A DNA stretch of 64,000 nt from Salinivibrio kushneri (GCF_027286325.1 NZ_CP114588.1:2195317-2259316), one strand, 5' to 3'. Shown: positions 36,198 to 46,800, counted from the stretch's first letter. A program made the numbers and translations. Notes: a model not told the origin generated them from the letters alone.

Positions 36198-38128
36198 TCG
36201 CGATGCTCGTGCTCACTATCAAGGCGAATGGGGGGAAGAATATATCCCTGATATCCTTGGCAGCCCAACTGATGAAAATACTGATGCTGCTCTGACTGCT
36301 CGATTCCCGTAGCAATCACCTTAATTTCCCGAGAAGCGGCAATATTCACCAGCATGCGAATGAACACATCGTCAACATCACTCGAGGGCTGGCCAAAGCC
36401 AATATCGAGCTTCACGTAGTCTGGATCGACATTTTTAATATAATCAACGTTATCCATATCACGCCCAAAATGATCCACACCGACCTCAAAGCCTTGCTTA
36501 CGAACGAGCTGAAACAGCGCTTGGCAAGCCTCTGGGTCTTGATGCACCGCGGCTTCAGCCACCTCAAACGTCAATTTATTGGCCAAGTAGGTTTTCAACA
36601 GATAGTTTTGTAGCCAATCATGGAAGGCTTGGCTTTTAACACTTTCTAACGTCAAGTTGACGGCTAACTTATCAGTAACTGAGTTAGCCTTTACGTATTC
36701 ATCGACCCTGGTCAGCACATGCTTATCAAACTCTTCACCCAGCGCGTACATTGAAATACGATTCAACAATTGCCCCGCGGCCAACCAACTCTCATCTACC
36801 CAAAGGTGCGCATACACCTCTTGGTGCCAATTATGTTGATTATCGCGATGGCGAACCGGCTGGGCATAAAGCGCGAGTGGGTTTTTATTCAGCGCATCAA
36901 GCAATATCTGCCGCCATTGCTCTCGAGTACGACCGTCAGCTTGCTCGTCAGAAGGCCAGAAATATACATCATCTTGGCGCTTTGCCTGTTGTAAAGCATT
37001 ATCCGCTTTGGCCATCAAGCTGGCCGTATCATCTGTACGGGTTTGCGCTAAACCAAGATGGAACCCTTGGTTAACGGGCAAAGCAATATGCTCCAGCTCT
37101 TGGTTTATCGCGCGTAACAGTTGCCTCAAGTAGCGACGCACTAAGCTCTCTTCATCAATCGTCAGCAGTATTGCGACCTCGTTATGACTTAGACGCGCCA
37201 CTAATTGATGGCTTTGTGCGAGTTCCCCTTGTGTTAACGCTTCTCCCAACAAACGCCAGCACTGATCACGATATTGGTAACCATAACGTGCACGCAGTCG
37301 CGATAACCAAGAGACTTCGATCAGCACGAGCGTACAACCCACACCGTCTTTTATGTAACTTTGTAACTGATGCTGGAAGTAGCCTCGGTTGGGTAACTTT
37401 GAGACAGGGTCAACCATCAATTTATCGCGCAAGCGTACCAATTCTTCTTGCTGCGATTGCTGCACTTTGGCCACTTGCTGACCTGCAAGGTTAAACGCAC
37501 TTTGTAAGGCCACCAAATCATTAACTCGCGTCTTGGCTCGCGCGGGGTGGAAATCACCATGACCTAATGCTTTCAACCGCTTTCGTAGCTCCCCCAGCGG
37601 TGCTGTCACGCTAAGGAACATGACCGACGCTCCCAAGCTTATCAGTACACTCACTGCCGTTAACCCGAGGACCAGCTGTAAAAGCCGACTCCACAGGGCC
37701 TCAATTTTTCGCTGAGGCGCGATGGCGATGGTCAATTGTGCCAACTGAGTCCAACCATTGGTCACCGAGACAGAGCGGGTACGGGTTTTGAGTCCCGTCA
37801 GTTGTGTAAACCACCCCGGTGCGTCCAGACCCGGTGAGTCTGACTCCCACACTTGACGATCTCCGGAGAGCATAGGCTTGACAACGATCCTCTCCACCTG
37901 AGGCATGGTAATAAAGTGAGAAACCAGTTTATTTAGCCTTTGCGTGTCGCCCTGTTCAAGCACCACAGGTAATGCCTCTGCGAGTGACTGGCTTAATAAA
38001 CGTGAGTATTGTTGCTGCTCTCGGTCTATCTGTTGTACGCCAAAATGAAAGACCACTGCCGTGGTCACTAAAAGGATGACCACGGCAGCGGTTATTACAA
38101 ACGAGAGCACACGTTGATGGAGCGTCAT
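36194..38128 (-). CDS. lapD: LapD-type c-di-GMP receptor controlling adhesin release
   Basis: A 644-residue inner-membrane protein with the LapD layout: TM1 (about 9-30), a periplasmic LapD/MoxY-type domain (31-146), TM2 (148-172), a HAMP linker (173-225), then GGDEF and EAL domains that are both degenerate. SHNE replaces GGDE at 314-317, and EVYAHLW replaces the E-A-L motif, so it should bind c-di-GMP without making or cutting it. In Pseudomonas and Shewanella, c-di-GMP-bound LapD holds the LapG protease away from the adhesin. The ATG at 38128 has AAGAGGCG upstream. It is the last gene of the adhesin operon; no lapG is next to it. Confidence 0.9.
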   Translation of the reverse strand: MTLHQRVLSFVITAAVVILLVTTAVVFHFGVQQIDREQQQYSRLLSQSLAEALPVVLEQGDTQRLNKLVSHFITMPQVERIVVKPMLSGDRQVWESDSPGLDAPGWFTQLTGLKTRTRSVSVTNGWTQLAQLTIAIAPQRKIEALWSRLLQLVLGLTAVSVLISLGASVMFLSVTAPLGELRKRLKALGHGDFHPARAKTRVNDLVALQSAFNLAGQQVAKVQQSQQEELVRLRDKLMVDPVSKLPNRGYFQHQLQSYIKDGVGCTLVLIEVSWLSRLRARYGYQYRDQCWRLLGEALTQGELAQSHQLVARLSHNEVAILLTIDEESLVRRYLRQLLRAINQELEHIALPVNQGFHLGLAQTRTDDTASLMAKADNALQQAKRQDDVYFWPSDEQADGRTREQWRQILLDALNKNPLALYAQPVRHRDNQHNWHQEVYAHLWVDESWLAAGQLLNRISMYALGEEFDKHVLTRVDEYVKANSVTDKLAVNLTLESVKSQAFHDWLQNYLLKTYLANKLTFEVAEAAVHQDPEACQALFQLVRKQGFEVGVDHFGRDMDNVDYIKNVDPDYVKLDIGFGQPSSDVDDVFIRMLVNIAASREIKVIATGIEQSEQHQYFHQLGCQGYQGYILPPIRLDSEHEHRD

Positions 38129-38165
38129 TCCACGCCTCTTTTCATGTCTAGGTTATCGCGCTGAA

Positions 38166-38768
38166 CTATTGCTCTTCTGACGAGTATATAGTCCATCGTT
38201 TCTCCATTACCCCATGTTCGCCTGACACAGACGCTATCACACGGCGATTCTGTTCATTCGCTCGGTCACTCTCGTCATCAATCAGCGGTTGGGTTTCCCC
38301 AAATCCCTGCGCATCCACGCGGTTTCTATCAATATAAAACTCTTTCACTAGCACATTGGCAATGGCTTCCGCTCGACGTTGAGACAGCTGCATATTGTAA
38401 GACGCATTGCCCACTTTGCTTGCGTGACCCTCTATCGTCACAGTTGCTTGAGGATAGCGACGCATAAAGTCCGCAAGGCGGCGAATATCCGCGTACTGAT
38501 CTTCGCGAACTCGGGCAGACGCAGTCTCAAACTGCACGTTGAGTTCAAACGACTCTTTCTCGATACGCTGACTTGGGCAACCCTCATTGTTCACCTTGGC
38601 TTGTTCAACGCTATCACCGCATTGATCGCGAGCGGTAATTACACCGTCTTTATCGCTATCCGTTAAATCACGACTTTGCGTCAGGGAATCTTCCATGGGT
38701 TGAACACTTTGAGGGGCACAACCGCCAAGCAATAGTCCAGTGATTAAAACGATACCTAGCTGTTTCAT
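38166..38768 (-). CDS. OmpA-like lipoprotein of the adhesin operon
   Basis: A 200-residue outer-membrane lipoprotein. The signal MKQLGIVLITGLLLGGC has the lipobox LGGC. A short Asp-rich region (DSDKDGVITARDQCG), like a calcium-binding repeat, is followed by an OmpA C-terminal domain (about 75-185) with NYNMQLSQRRAEAIANVL and the peptidoglycan-binding pattern. The gene overlaps the TolC-like gene by four bases (ATGA). An OmpA-like gene occupies the same place in the Shewanella bpfA locus. It may tie the secretion channel or the adhesin to the cell wall. Confidence 0.88.
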   Translation of the reverse strand: MKQLGIVLITGLLLGGCAPQSVQPMEDSLTQSRDLTDSDKDGVITARDQCGDSVEQAKVNNEGCPSQRIEKESFELNVQFETASARVREDQYADIRRLADFMRRYPQATVTIEGHASKVGNASYNMQLSQRRAEAIANVLVKEFYIDRNRVDAQGFGETQPLIDDESDRANEQNRRVIASVSGEHGVMEKRWTIYSSEEQ

Positions 38769-40156
38769 TGTTCACGCTCCTGGCCCGTCAAAGACTTTAT
38801 ATCCCAACTTGCAGGCATATCGACCCGTAGCGAGGCTAAAAGCTGCCCTGTTGCGTTCAATATACGATACTGCGCATAACGTTCATCCGCTTCTTTGCTC
38901 AGGTACTCGCGCCGTGTTTCAAACAGCTCATTTTGCGAGTCCAGCACATCCAACAAGGTGCGTGCATTCAGACGAAACTCTTCTCGGTAAGCATTGCGGG
39001 TATCCGTCGCCGCTTCAACATGTTGACGCATAAAATCGCGTTGCTCTTCTAGGTAGGTACGGGCATTCCAAGCCAGCTTTGCGCCCTCAATCACATCACG
39101 ATGCGCCATTTCATTAATTTCACGCGCTTCAATGGTTTGGTAGGCCGTTTGTCGTTCACGCGCTCGATCAGCACCACCGTTGAACAAGTTGTAACGCATA
39201 CGCACCATCGCCTGAATATTGTTGTTTTCCCCACCCACATCAGGGGGACCCGCACCATCTTCACCGCTGACATTATCGTTCCAATTGGCGTCAACTTCGA
39301 TATTAAACTCTGGCAGGTAGGCAGCCCGAGAGCCGTCACGGGCAGCATTGGCAGCTGCAATATCCGCTTGCGCAGAGCGCAACCTTGGATGCTTTTCTAA
39401 GGCTCGGGCCATCAATGTATCCAGAGATGAAGGCAGCATCGCCTCATCAGGTCTTGGCAAATGAAGATCTTCCGGAGCCGCACCCACTATTTTGGTGAAC
39501 GCACTGCGCGCGTCCGCTAAATTATTACGTGCAGACATCAAGTTAGCATTAGCACGGGCTAGTCGGCCTGTTACCTGAGATAAGTCACTGGCTTTGGCAA
39601 ATCCACCTTCGTTGCTCTCTTTAATGGCATCGTAAATCTCTTGGTGGTTATCCAAGTTTTTCTCCGCCAGTGTCACCACCTCATCGGCCACAAGCACATC
39701 TAAGTATACTCTTGCTACTTCCAGCGCTTTGTCTTCGGCGGTGGCGACCAGTGCCCATTGTTCAGCAGTGGCTTCATTCTCGGTTCGAGAGACCTCATTT
39801 TGTGTGCGAAAACCATCAAACAGCACCTGACGCAACGACACTCCTAGCTCACGACGCGTCAAGTCAACCTCATCGTCGGTGGTCGTATCACGGCGTGTTG
39901 CCGGCGAGTCAGTTCGCTCCCAACCAATGCCTGCCGTCGCATCAAGTGTGGGATAATAGCCGGCTTCGGCCTGCTCGATAGCCTGTTCACTGGCTTTATA
40001 TCTTGCAAACGCTTGGCGAATTTGCGGATGAGACTCTAAAGAGCTCGCCACCGCTTGCTCTAAAGTTTGCGACATCACGGCTGGCGAGCTTAAGCTCATT
40101 GCCAGGGTAAGCGTCGCGATACGCTTTTTATTGACCACATGCGAGAAATTCAGCAC
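38765..40156 (-). CDS. lapE: TolC-like outer-membrane channel of the adhesin secretion system
   Basis: A 463-residue outer-membrane efflux protein, LapE/AggA type. The signal region (NKKRIATLTLAMSLSSPAVM) is followed by two TolC repeats; landmarks are TLEQAVASSLESHPQIRQAFARYKASE, the GYYPTLDATAGIGWE strand start and RYNLFNGGADRARERQTAY. It forms the outer-membrane pore for type I secretion. A GTG at 40156 is chosen because AGGAGT lies upstream, giving a normal signal peptide; a reading back to 40240 would add 28 residues without a secretion signal. It overlaps the OmpA-like gene and starts 25 bases after lapC. Confidence 0.92.
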   Translation of the reverse strand: MLNFSHVVNKKRIATLTLAMSLSSPAVMSQTLEQAVASSLESHPQIRQAFARYKASEQAIEQAEAGYYPTLDATAGIGWERTDSPATRRDTTTDDEVDLTRRELGVSLRQVLFDGFRTQNEVSRTENEATAEQWALVATAEDKALEVARVYLDVLVADEVVTLAEKNLDNHQEIYDAIKESNEGGFAKASDLSQVTGRLARANANLMSARNNLADARSAFTKIVGAAPEDLHLPRPDEAMLPSSLDTLMARALEKHPRLRSAQADIAAANAARDGSRAAYLPEFNIEVDANWNDNVSGEDGAGPPDVGGENNNIQAMVRMRYNLFNGGADRARERQTAYQTIEAREINEMAHRDVIEGAKLAWNARTYLEEQRDFMRQHVEAATDTRNAYREEFRLNARTLLDVLDSQNELFETRREYLSKEADERYAQYRILNATGQLLASLRVDMPASWDIKSLTGQEREQ

Positions 40157-40181
40157 GTTGTTACTCCTACTAGTATATTTC

Positions 40182-41576
40182 TCAGCGCTCACGTAATGCG
40201 TTTTCTTTTGCTCGTAAGATAGGATTGAGTATGTACTCAAGCACAGTACGCTTCCCGGTTATAATATCCACCGACGTCAACATGCCGGGTATAATCGGCA
40301 TAGGCGTACCATCTTCCCTGGTTAAGTGTGATGATTCCGTTCTTATCCGTACTAAATAAAAGCTATTGCCTTCTTCATCCTGCGTCGTATCCGCACTGAT
40401 GTGCTCGACGGTGCCGTCCAGGCCCCCATAACGGGTAAAGTCATAGGCTGTTACTTTCACCACCGCTGGTAAACCGGGATGAAGAAAGGCAATGTCTTTT
40501 GGCAAAATTTTCACTTCAACGAGCAGCTGATCTTCTGTTGGCACAATTTCAATCACATCTTCGCCCGGATCAACGACCCCACCGAGGGTATTGATGTGTA
40601 TTGTTTTCACCGTGCCATCAACCGGAGAGGTGATAACCGCTTTATTCACCTTGTCTTGAGCGCCTACTTTCGCTTCTGTTAATCGTGACAAACGTGCCTC
40701 TGTTTCACTCAACTTAGCCCGTGTTTCACTGATAAATTGCAAAGCGGCTTCTCGACGTTTTAATATCGCTTCATCCAATGAGGCTTTTATCTTTGGCCGC
40801 GAAAGCTTTAAGTTGGTTAGCTCACCGTCCATATCATTGATCTGTCTTTCCAGTTTGAGAAGTTCCACTTCTGAGACAATCTTCTTTTCCACTAAAGGAC
40901 GTGTGATATTGATCTCACGCTGCATAATTGACATCGAGTTGGTCAAGGTTTTTATCTTAGAGGCGACCTCTTCCAGCTCTTGTTTTTTTTGTACGATTTG
41001 ACGAGCCTGAATTTCTAATTGGTTACTGAGGCTCTCAAGCCGACTGCGGTATTCCGATTTTTGCCGCGCGACCAAATTTGGTTTTCTGCTGGTTAATTCG
41101 TTGGGAAACGTCATCGGACGCATGGTAACGTCGATTTGTTGTTGCCACGGCTTACTAGCCGGTTGTAGCGTCACACTATCAAGCTCATGGTACATTCGCG
41201 TCACCGACGCGCGCAGGCTATCGACCTCTTGCTCTTGCTGAGCAAGGTCAGAGCGAAAGCGCGTATCATCAATACGCGCTAAAGGCATCCCTTTTTCAAC
41301 CAGTTGACCTTCATCCACATACATGGCTTGTAAGATGCCACCATCTAGGCTCTGAATAAGCTGAACATGAGATGGGGGAATAACCTTGCCGTTACCTCGG
41401 GTAACACGATCTAGCTCAGCAAAAGCGGCCCAAACAATAAAACTGACGATAAGGAGCAGGGCCACCCAAACGACAGCTCTGTATTTGAGCGGCGTGTCTG
41501 TCATCATGGCGCCATAAACGTCATCAACCATATCGAGATCAGCGGGTTGACTCGTTTTTTTAACCATTTTGCCCAT
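40182..41576 (-). CDS. lapC: HlyD-family membrane fusion protein of the adhesin secretion system
   Basis: A 464-residue periplasmic adaptor anchored by one helix (about residues 34-53, VVWVALLLIVSFIVWAAFAE). The lipoyl/barrel-sandwich halves are visible (GKVIPPSHVQLIQSLDGGIL and AVITSPVDGTVKTIHINTLG), separated by a coiled coil of about 200 residues. The C-terminal segment GMLTSVDIITGKRTVLEYIL is the HlyD signature. Its start overlaps the lapB stop by one base (TAATG). It links the ABC transporter to the outer-membrane channel. Confidence 0.94.
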   Translation of the reverse strand: MGKMVKKTSQPADLDMVDDVYGAMMTDTPLKYRAVVWVALLLIVSFIVWAAFAELDRVTRGNGKVIPPSHVQLIQSLDGGILQAMYVDEGQLVEKGMPLARIDDTRFRSDLAQQEQEVDSLRASVTRMYHELDSVTLQPASKPWQQQIDVTMRPMTFPNELTSRKPNLVARQKSEYRSRLESLSNQLEIQARQIVQKKQELEEVASKIKTLTNSMSIMQREINITRPLVEKKIVSEVELLKLERQINDMDGELTNLKLSRPKIKASLDEAILKRREAALQFISETRAKLSETEARLSRLTEAKVGAQDKVNKAVITSPVDGTVKTIHINTLGGVVDPGEDVIEIVPTEDQLLVEVKILPKDIAFLHPGLPAVVKVTAYDFTRYGGLDGTVEHISADTTQDEEGNSFYLVRIRTESSHLTREDGTPMPIIPGMLTSVDIITGKRTVLEYILNPILRAKENALRER

Positions 41577-43738
41577 TACACACTTCCCTTATTGAGCTTA
41601 CTCAACACCTTATCGCGCGGACCATCCATAACAATTCGACCCTTATCCATCACAATCACACGCTGTGCCATATTAAGTAGGGCCATATTGTGTGTCACCA
41701 TGACCAAAGTGCGCGATTTAGCTGCGACTTCCATCGCTTTAATAAACTGGTTTTCGGCGTGTGCATCTAGGCTGGCAGTCGGCTCATCCATGACGAGCAT
41801 GGGGGGTTCGTTAAGTAATGCTCGCGCCAAGGAAACCGCTTGCCGTTGACCACGAGATAGTTTTTCACCGCGCTCCCCGACTTGTTTGTCTAAGCCTTCA
41901 TGATCTTGCGCGGTAAACAAGCTCACGCCTGACAACTGAACCGCACGCATTAGTTGGTGTTCAGTCACTTGGCGAGTCCCAAACATGATATTTTCGCGAA
42001 TAGTGCCATGGAACAGCGTCACATCCTGCGCCAAATAGCCCACGTTACGACGCAAGTCTGAAGGGTGTATCTGGCGACTATCAACGCCATCAAACCGCAA
42101 GCTGCCTTGGTTGGGTTGAAAAAGACCCGCCAACAGTTTCAGTAAGGTCGTTTTTCCTGAGCCATTCTTCCCCAAGATGGCAATCACCTCTCCCGGTTGA
42201 ATGCGGAAGTTAAGCGGATAAAGGGCTGGCTTTTCCGTCTCTGGATAGTTAAAAGCCAGATTATCCGCACTGAGCTCGCCTTTTAAGCGCTTGCGACTGA
42301 CCAAGTGCCCTTTGTCGGCAAATTCGTCCTCTTGTTCCATCATCGCATTTAGCTGCCGCAGTGACGTGCTGGTTTGGTTCCAACGATTGAGCAGGCTGGC
42401 CATTTGTGCCATCGGTGACACCGCCCGGCTGGAAAGCATCACTGCAGCGATAATCCCGCCCATGGAAATGTCACCATCCGCCACCCGGTATACCCCCAGG
42501 ATCACCACCGCGATTGCCATCATTTGGGTGATAAAGGTGGCAATGTAAGAGACATTATTGGTGATTTGTTTGACTTTAAAGTTCCAATTAGCTGTATGCG
42601 CGGTCATTTGTTGCCAACTACGCTGAACAATCCCTTCCGCACCACTGGCTTTAACGCCCTCTAATGCCGAGAGGCTTTCGATCAAATGGCCATGGCGCTC
42701 GGACGCGTACTTGTTACTCTCTTCAATTGCCGCACGTAGTTTAGGCTGCACCGAGACGGTATACCCTAAGATCAATAAACCCGCCACGACAGGGACGATC
42801 GCAAGATCCCCGGCCACCAAATAGATAATGGCAACAAAGAAGACGGCAAACGGGAGGTCCACCAAGGTGGTGATGGTAGCTGACGTCAGCATATCGCGCA
42901 CTGAGTCGAATTCACCCAATTGCTTTGCGGTTGCGCCGACACTGCTTCCTCGATTGACCAGCGGTGTCCCCATCAGCCGTGCGAACAGGCGAGAGGAGAC
43001 GATAATATCGACTTTCTTACCCGCCATATCAATCATATACGAACGAAGCTTGCGCATTAAAAAGTCAAAACAATATGCAAGCGTCGCGCCACTGGCTAAC
43101 ACCCACAAGGACTCAAACGCCAAATTAGGGACGATTTTGTCGTAGACGTTCATCACGAACAACGGCGAGACCAGCGCGAATAAATTTACCAGCACGGACG
43201 CCAGTAACGCATCACGATAAATAGGTGCTGCGTCTTTGACCGTTTGCCAGAACCAATGGATTTTGTTGTCGTGAAGATGCAAGTCGACCGATTGATCGCC
43301 ACGGTATTGCCGTTTGATCAAAAAGCAGTAGCCAACGTACATTGACTCGAGCGCCTCAAGCCGCATGGTTTGTTCGCCACCATTTTCTGGTAACTGAATC
43401 AACGCGGTACCCGCTTCATTATCGATCTCTCGTAATACACAGGCTTTTTGATCAGCGAGCAAAAGCACGCAGGGTAAGAGCAGTGGCCCTAAATTATCCA
43501 AATTACGGCGTGACAAACGGGCGGCAAGACCCGCTCGACCCGCTGCTTGCGGAAACATATCCGGCGTGAGTAACGCATTGGTCATCGGCAAGCCCGCGAC
43601 TAACGCATCGCCCGAGCAGGGTGTGCCATAGTGTTCGGTAAGCAATACCAAGCAATCCAGCAAGGGATCGTCGGTAGGCTGCTCACCCGCGGCTATCTTC
43701 CATTGCACGGATTGATTATTACTTGATTGGTCAGTCAC
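41576..43738 (-). CDS. lapB: Type I secretion ABC transporter, LapB type
   Basis: A 720-residue ABC exporter. An N-terminal C39-like domain (about 20-150) lacks the catalytic Cys-His pair of true bacteriocin peptidases, as in RTX exporters, where it holds the substrate. Six membrane spans follow (about 165-440), then the nucleotide-binding domain: Walker A LGKNGSGKTTLL, signature LSRGQRQAVSLARALL, Walker B PMLVMDEPTASLD. It is the motor for export of the giant adhesin. It lies 63 bases after the adhesin stop, beyond a terminator-like hairpin, and overlaps lapC by one base. Confidence 0.95.
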   Translation of the reverse strand: MTDQSSNNQSVQWKIAAGEQPTDDPLLDCLVLLTEHYGTPCSGDALVAGLPMTNALLTPDMFPQAAGRAGLAARLSRRNLDNLGPLLLPCVLLLADQKACVLREIDNEAGTALIQLPENGGEQTMRLEALESMYVGYCFLIKRQYRGDQSVDLHLHDNKIHWFWQTVKDAAPIYRDALLASVLVNLFALVSPLFVMNVYDKIVPNLAFESLWVLASGATLAYCFDFLMRKLRSYMIDMAGKKVDIIVSSRLFARLMGTPLVNRGSSVGATAKQLGEFDSVRDMLTSATITTLVDLPFAVFFVAIIYLVAGDLAIVPVVAGLLILGYTVSVQPKLRAAIEESNKYASERHGHLIESLSALEGVKASGAEGIVQRSWQQMTAHTANWNFKVKQITNNVSYIATFITQMMAIAVVILGVYRVADGDISMGGIIAAVMLSSRAVSPMAQMASLLNRWNQTSTSLRQLNAMMEQEDEFADKGHLVSRKRLKGELSADNLAFNYPETEKPALYPLNFRIQPGEVIAILGKNGSGKTTLLKLLAGLFQPNQGSLRFDGVDSRQIHPSDLRRNVGYLAQDVTLFHGTIRENIMFGTRQVTEHQLMRAVQLSGVSLFTAQDHEGLDKQVGERGEKLSRGQRQAVSLARALLNEPPMLVMDEPTASLDAHAENQFIKAMEVAAKSRTLVMVTHNMALLNMAQRVIVMDKGRIVMDGPRDKVLSKLNKGSV

Positions 43739-43756
43739 TTACGTCTCTCTTTTGAC

Positions 43757-43794
43757 CGAAAAATAGCAGGCAGCGACATCATAGCCGCTGCCTG
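43757..43794 (-). terminator. Terminator-like hairpin between adhesin and secretion genes
   Basis: On the minus strand, the 9-bp stem CAGGCAGCG / CGCTGCCTG (43767-43775 and 43786-43794) is followed by CTATTTTTC. It lies eight bases after the adhesin stop and before lapB. If it works as a partial terminator, it would keep lapBC-lapE-ompA-lapD mRNA lower than adhesin mRNA. Confidence 0.75.
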
Positions 43795-43801
43795 ATGGCG
43801 A

Positions 43802-46800
43802 TTACCAGTCGGTATCGATATGAATATCATCCAGTGCATCATGATTTGACGTTACTGAGATTGAACCATCACTATGCTTGTCGATCGCTAATGCCCCTCT
43901 TTCGCCATCAATCAGCGTGTTGATCACGACCGTTCCTCCTTCCATTTTGACATTGCTCAGCTCAATGGTCTGATCAGCATCTGCCCTGTTGTGATAATCG
44001 AACTTCAACGTCACATCGACAGTACCGTCATTGTCGCTATCATCACTGACCGTAACACTAAAACGACTGAACTCGCCGTTAACAGAATCACCTTTGAACA
44101 AGTCATTCAGGTTTAAGGTATCTTCTGCCGAGAAGTCACTGATCGTATCGGTATATTCATGACCATTTTGTGAGTTCACATCGGCCATCGACCAAGAGAA
44201 AGTATCCGCACCATCAGAGCCGGTCAGCATATCGTTGCCTCGACCACCGATTAGAACATCGTCACCTTCACCACCACGGACATTATCATCGCCACCTCCG
44301 GCATCAATGACATGATTATCCGTCACTCGCCAGTCAGAGACAAACTCTGACATCCGGTGCGTCTCAGGCCCGTCAATAGTAAAGCTTTCGTCGTTAATGA
44401 CGACTTTTTCAGACCCACTTAAACCGACATTCAATGCCAACCAGCCACTGTCTGTACTCTGCAACATATCAATTTGATCGACACCATCACCGGTTTCTAT
44501 CGAATGATTTTGTGGCTCAGGCACGTTTGCTGGCTGAACAGAAAACTCACCGGTTGCTGAATCACCATCACCATCCACGACTTGGTATGAAAAGTCGATA
44601 TCAGCATCACCTTCTGGCGTTTGAACGACTTGATATTGATAGAACTCCCATTTTCCTGTCGCTGGAGTCAACTGAACTTCAAAGACCAATGCACCGTGTT
44701 CATCAGTAGCAATGAGGCGATTATTACCATCAAAACGGGTTGTAATGGCTAACCCTTCAGCGGTGCGCAATCCATCCTCAACGCCTGTGATCTTGAGAGA
44801 GCCTAATCCATCGGCGCCAGCGTGGTATTGCAATGTACCATCAGCCACAGCAATCGCTTGTTGATCCGATGCGCCTGTGAAAGTTATCGACTTGACGGTT
44901 AGGTCACTATTATCTGGGCCATTTCGGTTTCCATTGTCAGTGGCCTCAATAGTAATTTGATCAAAGCCACCTTCCTGAATATCAAAGTTCTTCGCATAGT
45001 CACCACTGGCTTCATCGGAGGTGAATGCCTTTTCAGCAATAAGCTGCCCATCACGATAGAAGCGCACAATGCCTGACTCGAGCTCTCCACCATACATTTT
45101 TGAGAACTCAATTTGCGCGCCGTAAGCCACTTTGCCATTTAATGAGAAAATGAGCTGCTCAGACATACCTTGGCCCGAGTCCGTGATGCGATATTCGATC
45201 TCATTGGACAACGGATGACCGTGTTCATCTTGATCATACCGGCCCCAATAACGGCTATAACCACTATCAACCCCGATACCATCAGACGATAAATTCACCT
45301 TATCGTATTCAAGTTGTGTGTTGTAATCATTCGCAAACCCAAGCGCGGTCACCGTAACATCATCAAAAGTGACACTATCTCTCGAACCTTGCCCTGTAAA
45401 CGAGACTTTGCCAGTAAGTACATCAGGGATGTCTTGCAACTCGACAGGAATAGCCTCTACCGCTGTCGTTTCAGGGCTATCATCCTCAACAGTAACACTC
45501 AACGGCTTACTCAAGCCCGTGTGGTTGTCATCACTCACAACAACATTGATAGGAAGCGCGAGTGTATCTTCTGTCTGTGAGTCTGAATGATCGAGCGATC
45601 CATGCAACTCGACGTCATAAGTCCATACTTCGTTTCCGTGAGTAGGCTCATTGAGTGCAATGGAAACAACAGGGTTTGTGGTGCTCGCATACCCGATTAA
45701 GCGATTTGTAGATGCATCCCATGTCCAGGCTACCGCTTCACCATTAGAGGTCAAACCGCTACCGCCGGCAAGTGCGACGGTCACATTACCCACGCCTCCC
45801 GTCACAGCGAACTCGCCCGATACCGATGGGCTATTGGTCGTATCTGTGCCCGTTGGAGCGCTATCGGCGTTCCCACCATCCAGCCCCTCTTCGGACACAT
45901 TAACACCCGAACCAATGGTGATCACAGGCGCGAAACTTTTCACAACTGAGTCATCAAACCATTGACTACCGTTTACATTCGTAGCGACGTTACCATCTTG
46001 GTCGATAAATGATGCAAACGCGTCAATGCCGCCATCTTGTAAATTACTGACATCAATACCACTGATTGTAAACAGGCCATCCTGTCCAGAAAGAGTAAGC
46101 GCATTTGCGTCAAGCTCTCCACTGATGACATTAATACGTGGACCGTTATTATCCCAGACCAGTTGCAGTTCAACATCTGGATCATTGCCTGAACTATCTC
46201 GCAAGACAATCGTACTCGTTCCAGCCGTAACTCCTTCACCAAAATCGACTATTATTTCAGCCGTCTCTGAATTGGTGATCACATCATCGCCATCGTTCTC
46301 CGTGCTGTCCGTGATGACAACATTAGGTAAACGTATATCACTAGGATCTTCGCCATCTTCACCGCCATACTGGGTGTCAAGCACAGCGCTATCACTGCCT
46401 GGTTCTGATGTATTGCCGTACTGATCTTCCAGCTCTGCGGTCACGGTGAGGGTTTCACCTTCCGCTGGCGCATCGAACGAGGTCGCTACGCTGCCGTTGT
46501 TGATGTCGCCCTCGGCCAACACGATCTCGTTGGTGGTGGTGCCATCGCTGACGCGGATGGTGTCACCGACCACGGCACCGGCTGGCAACACGACGTTAAC
46601 GTCGACCTGGCCATCGAGCTCGGCGCTGCTGATCACGCCATCATCGTCGGCATCTTCGACAATATCGACAGTCGGCGTGAAGAGTTCATCGATATCCTTG
46701 TCATCGCCATCTATATTGATCGATTCAAAATCACGCAGCTCAACACGATCTCCGGTGTCACTGTTTTCAACAATGACGTAACCATTACTATCTTTGCTGA

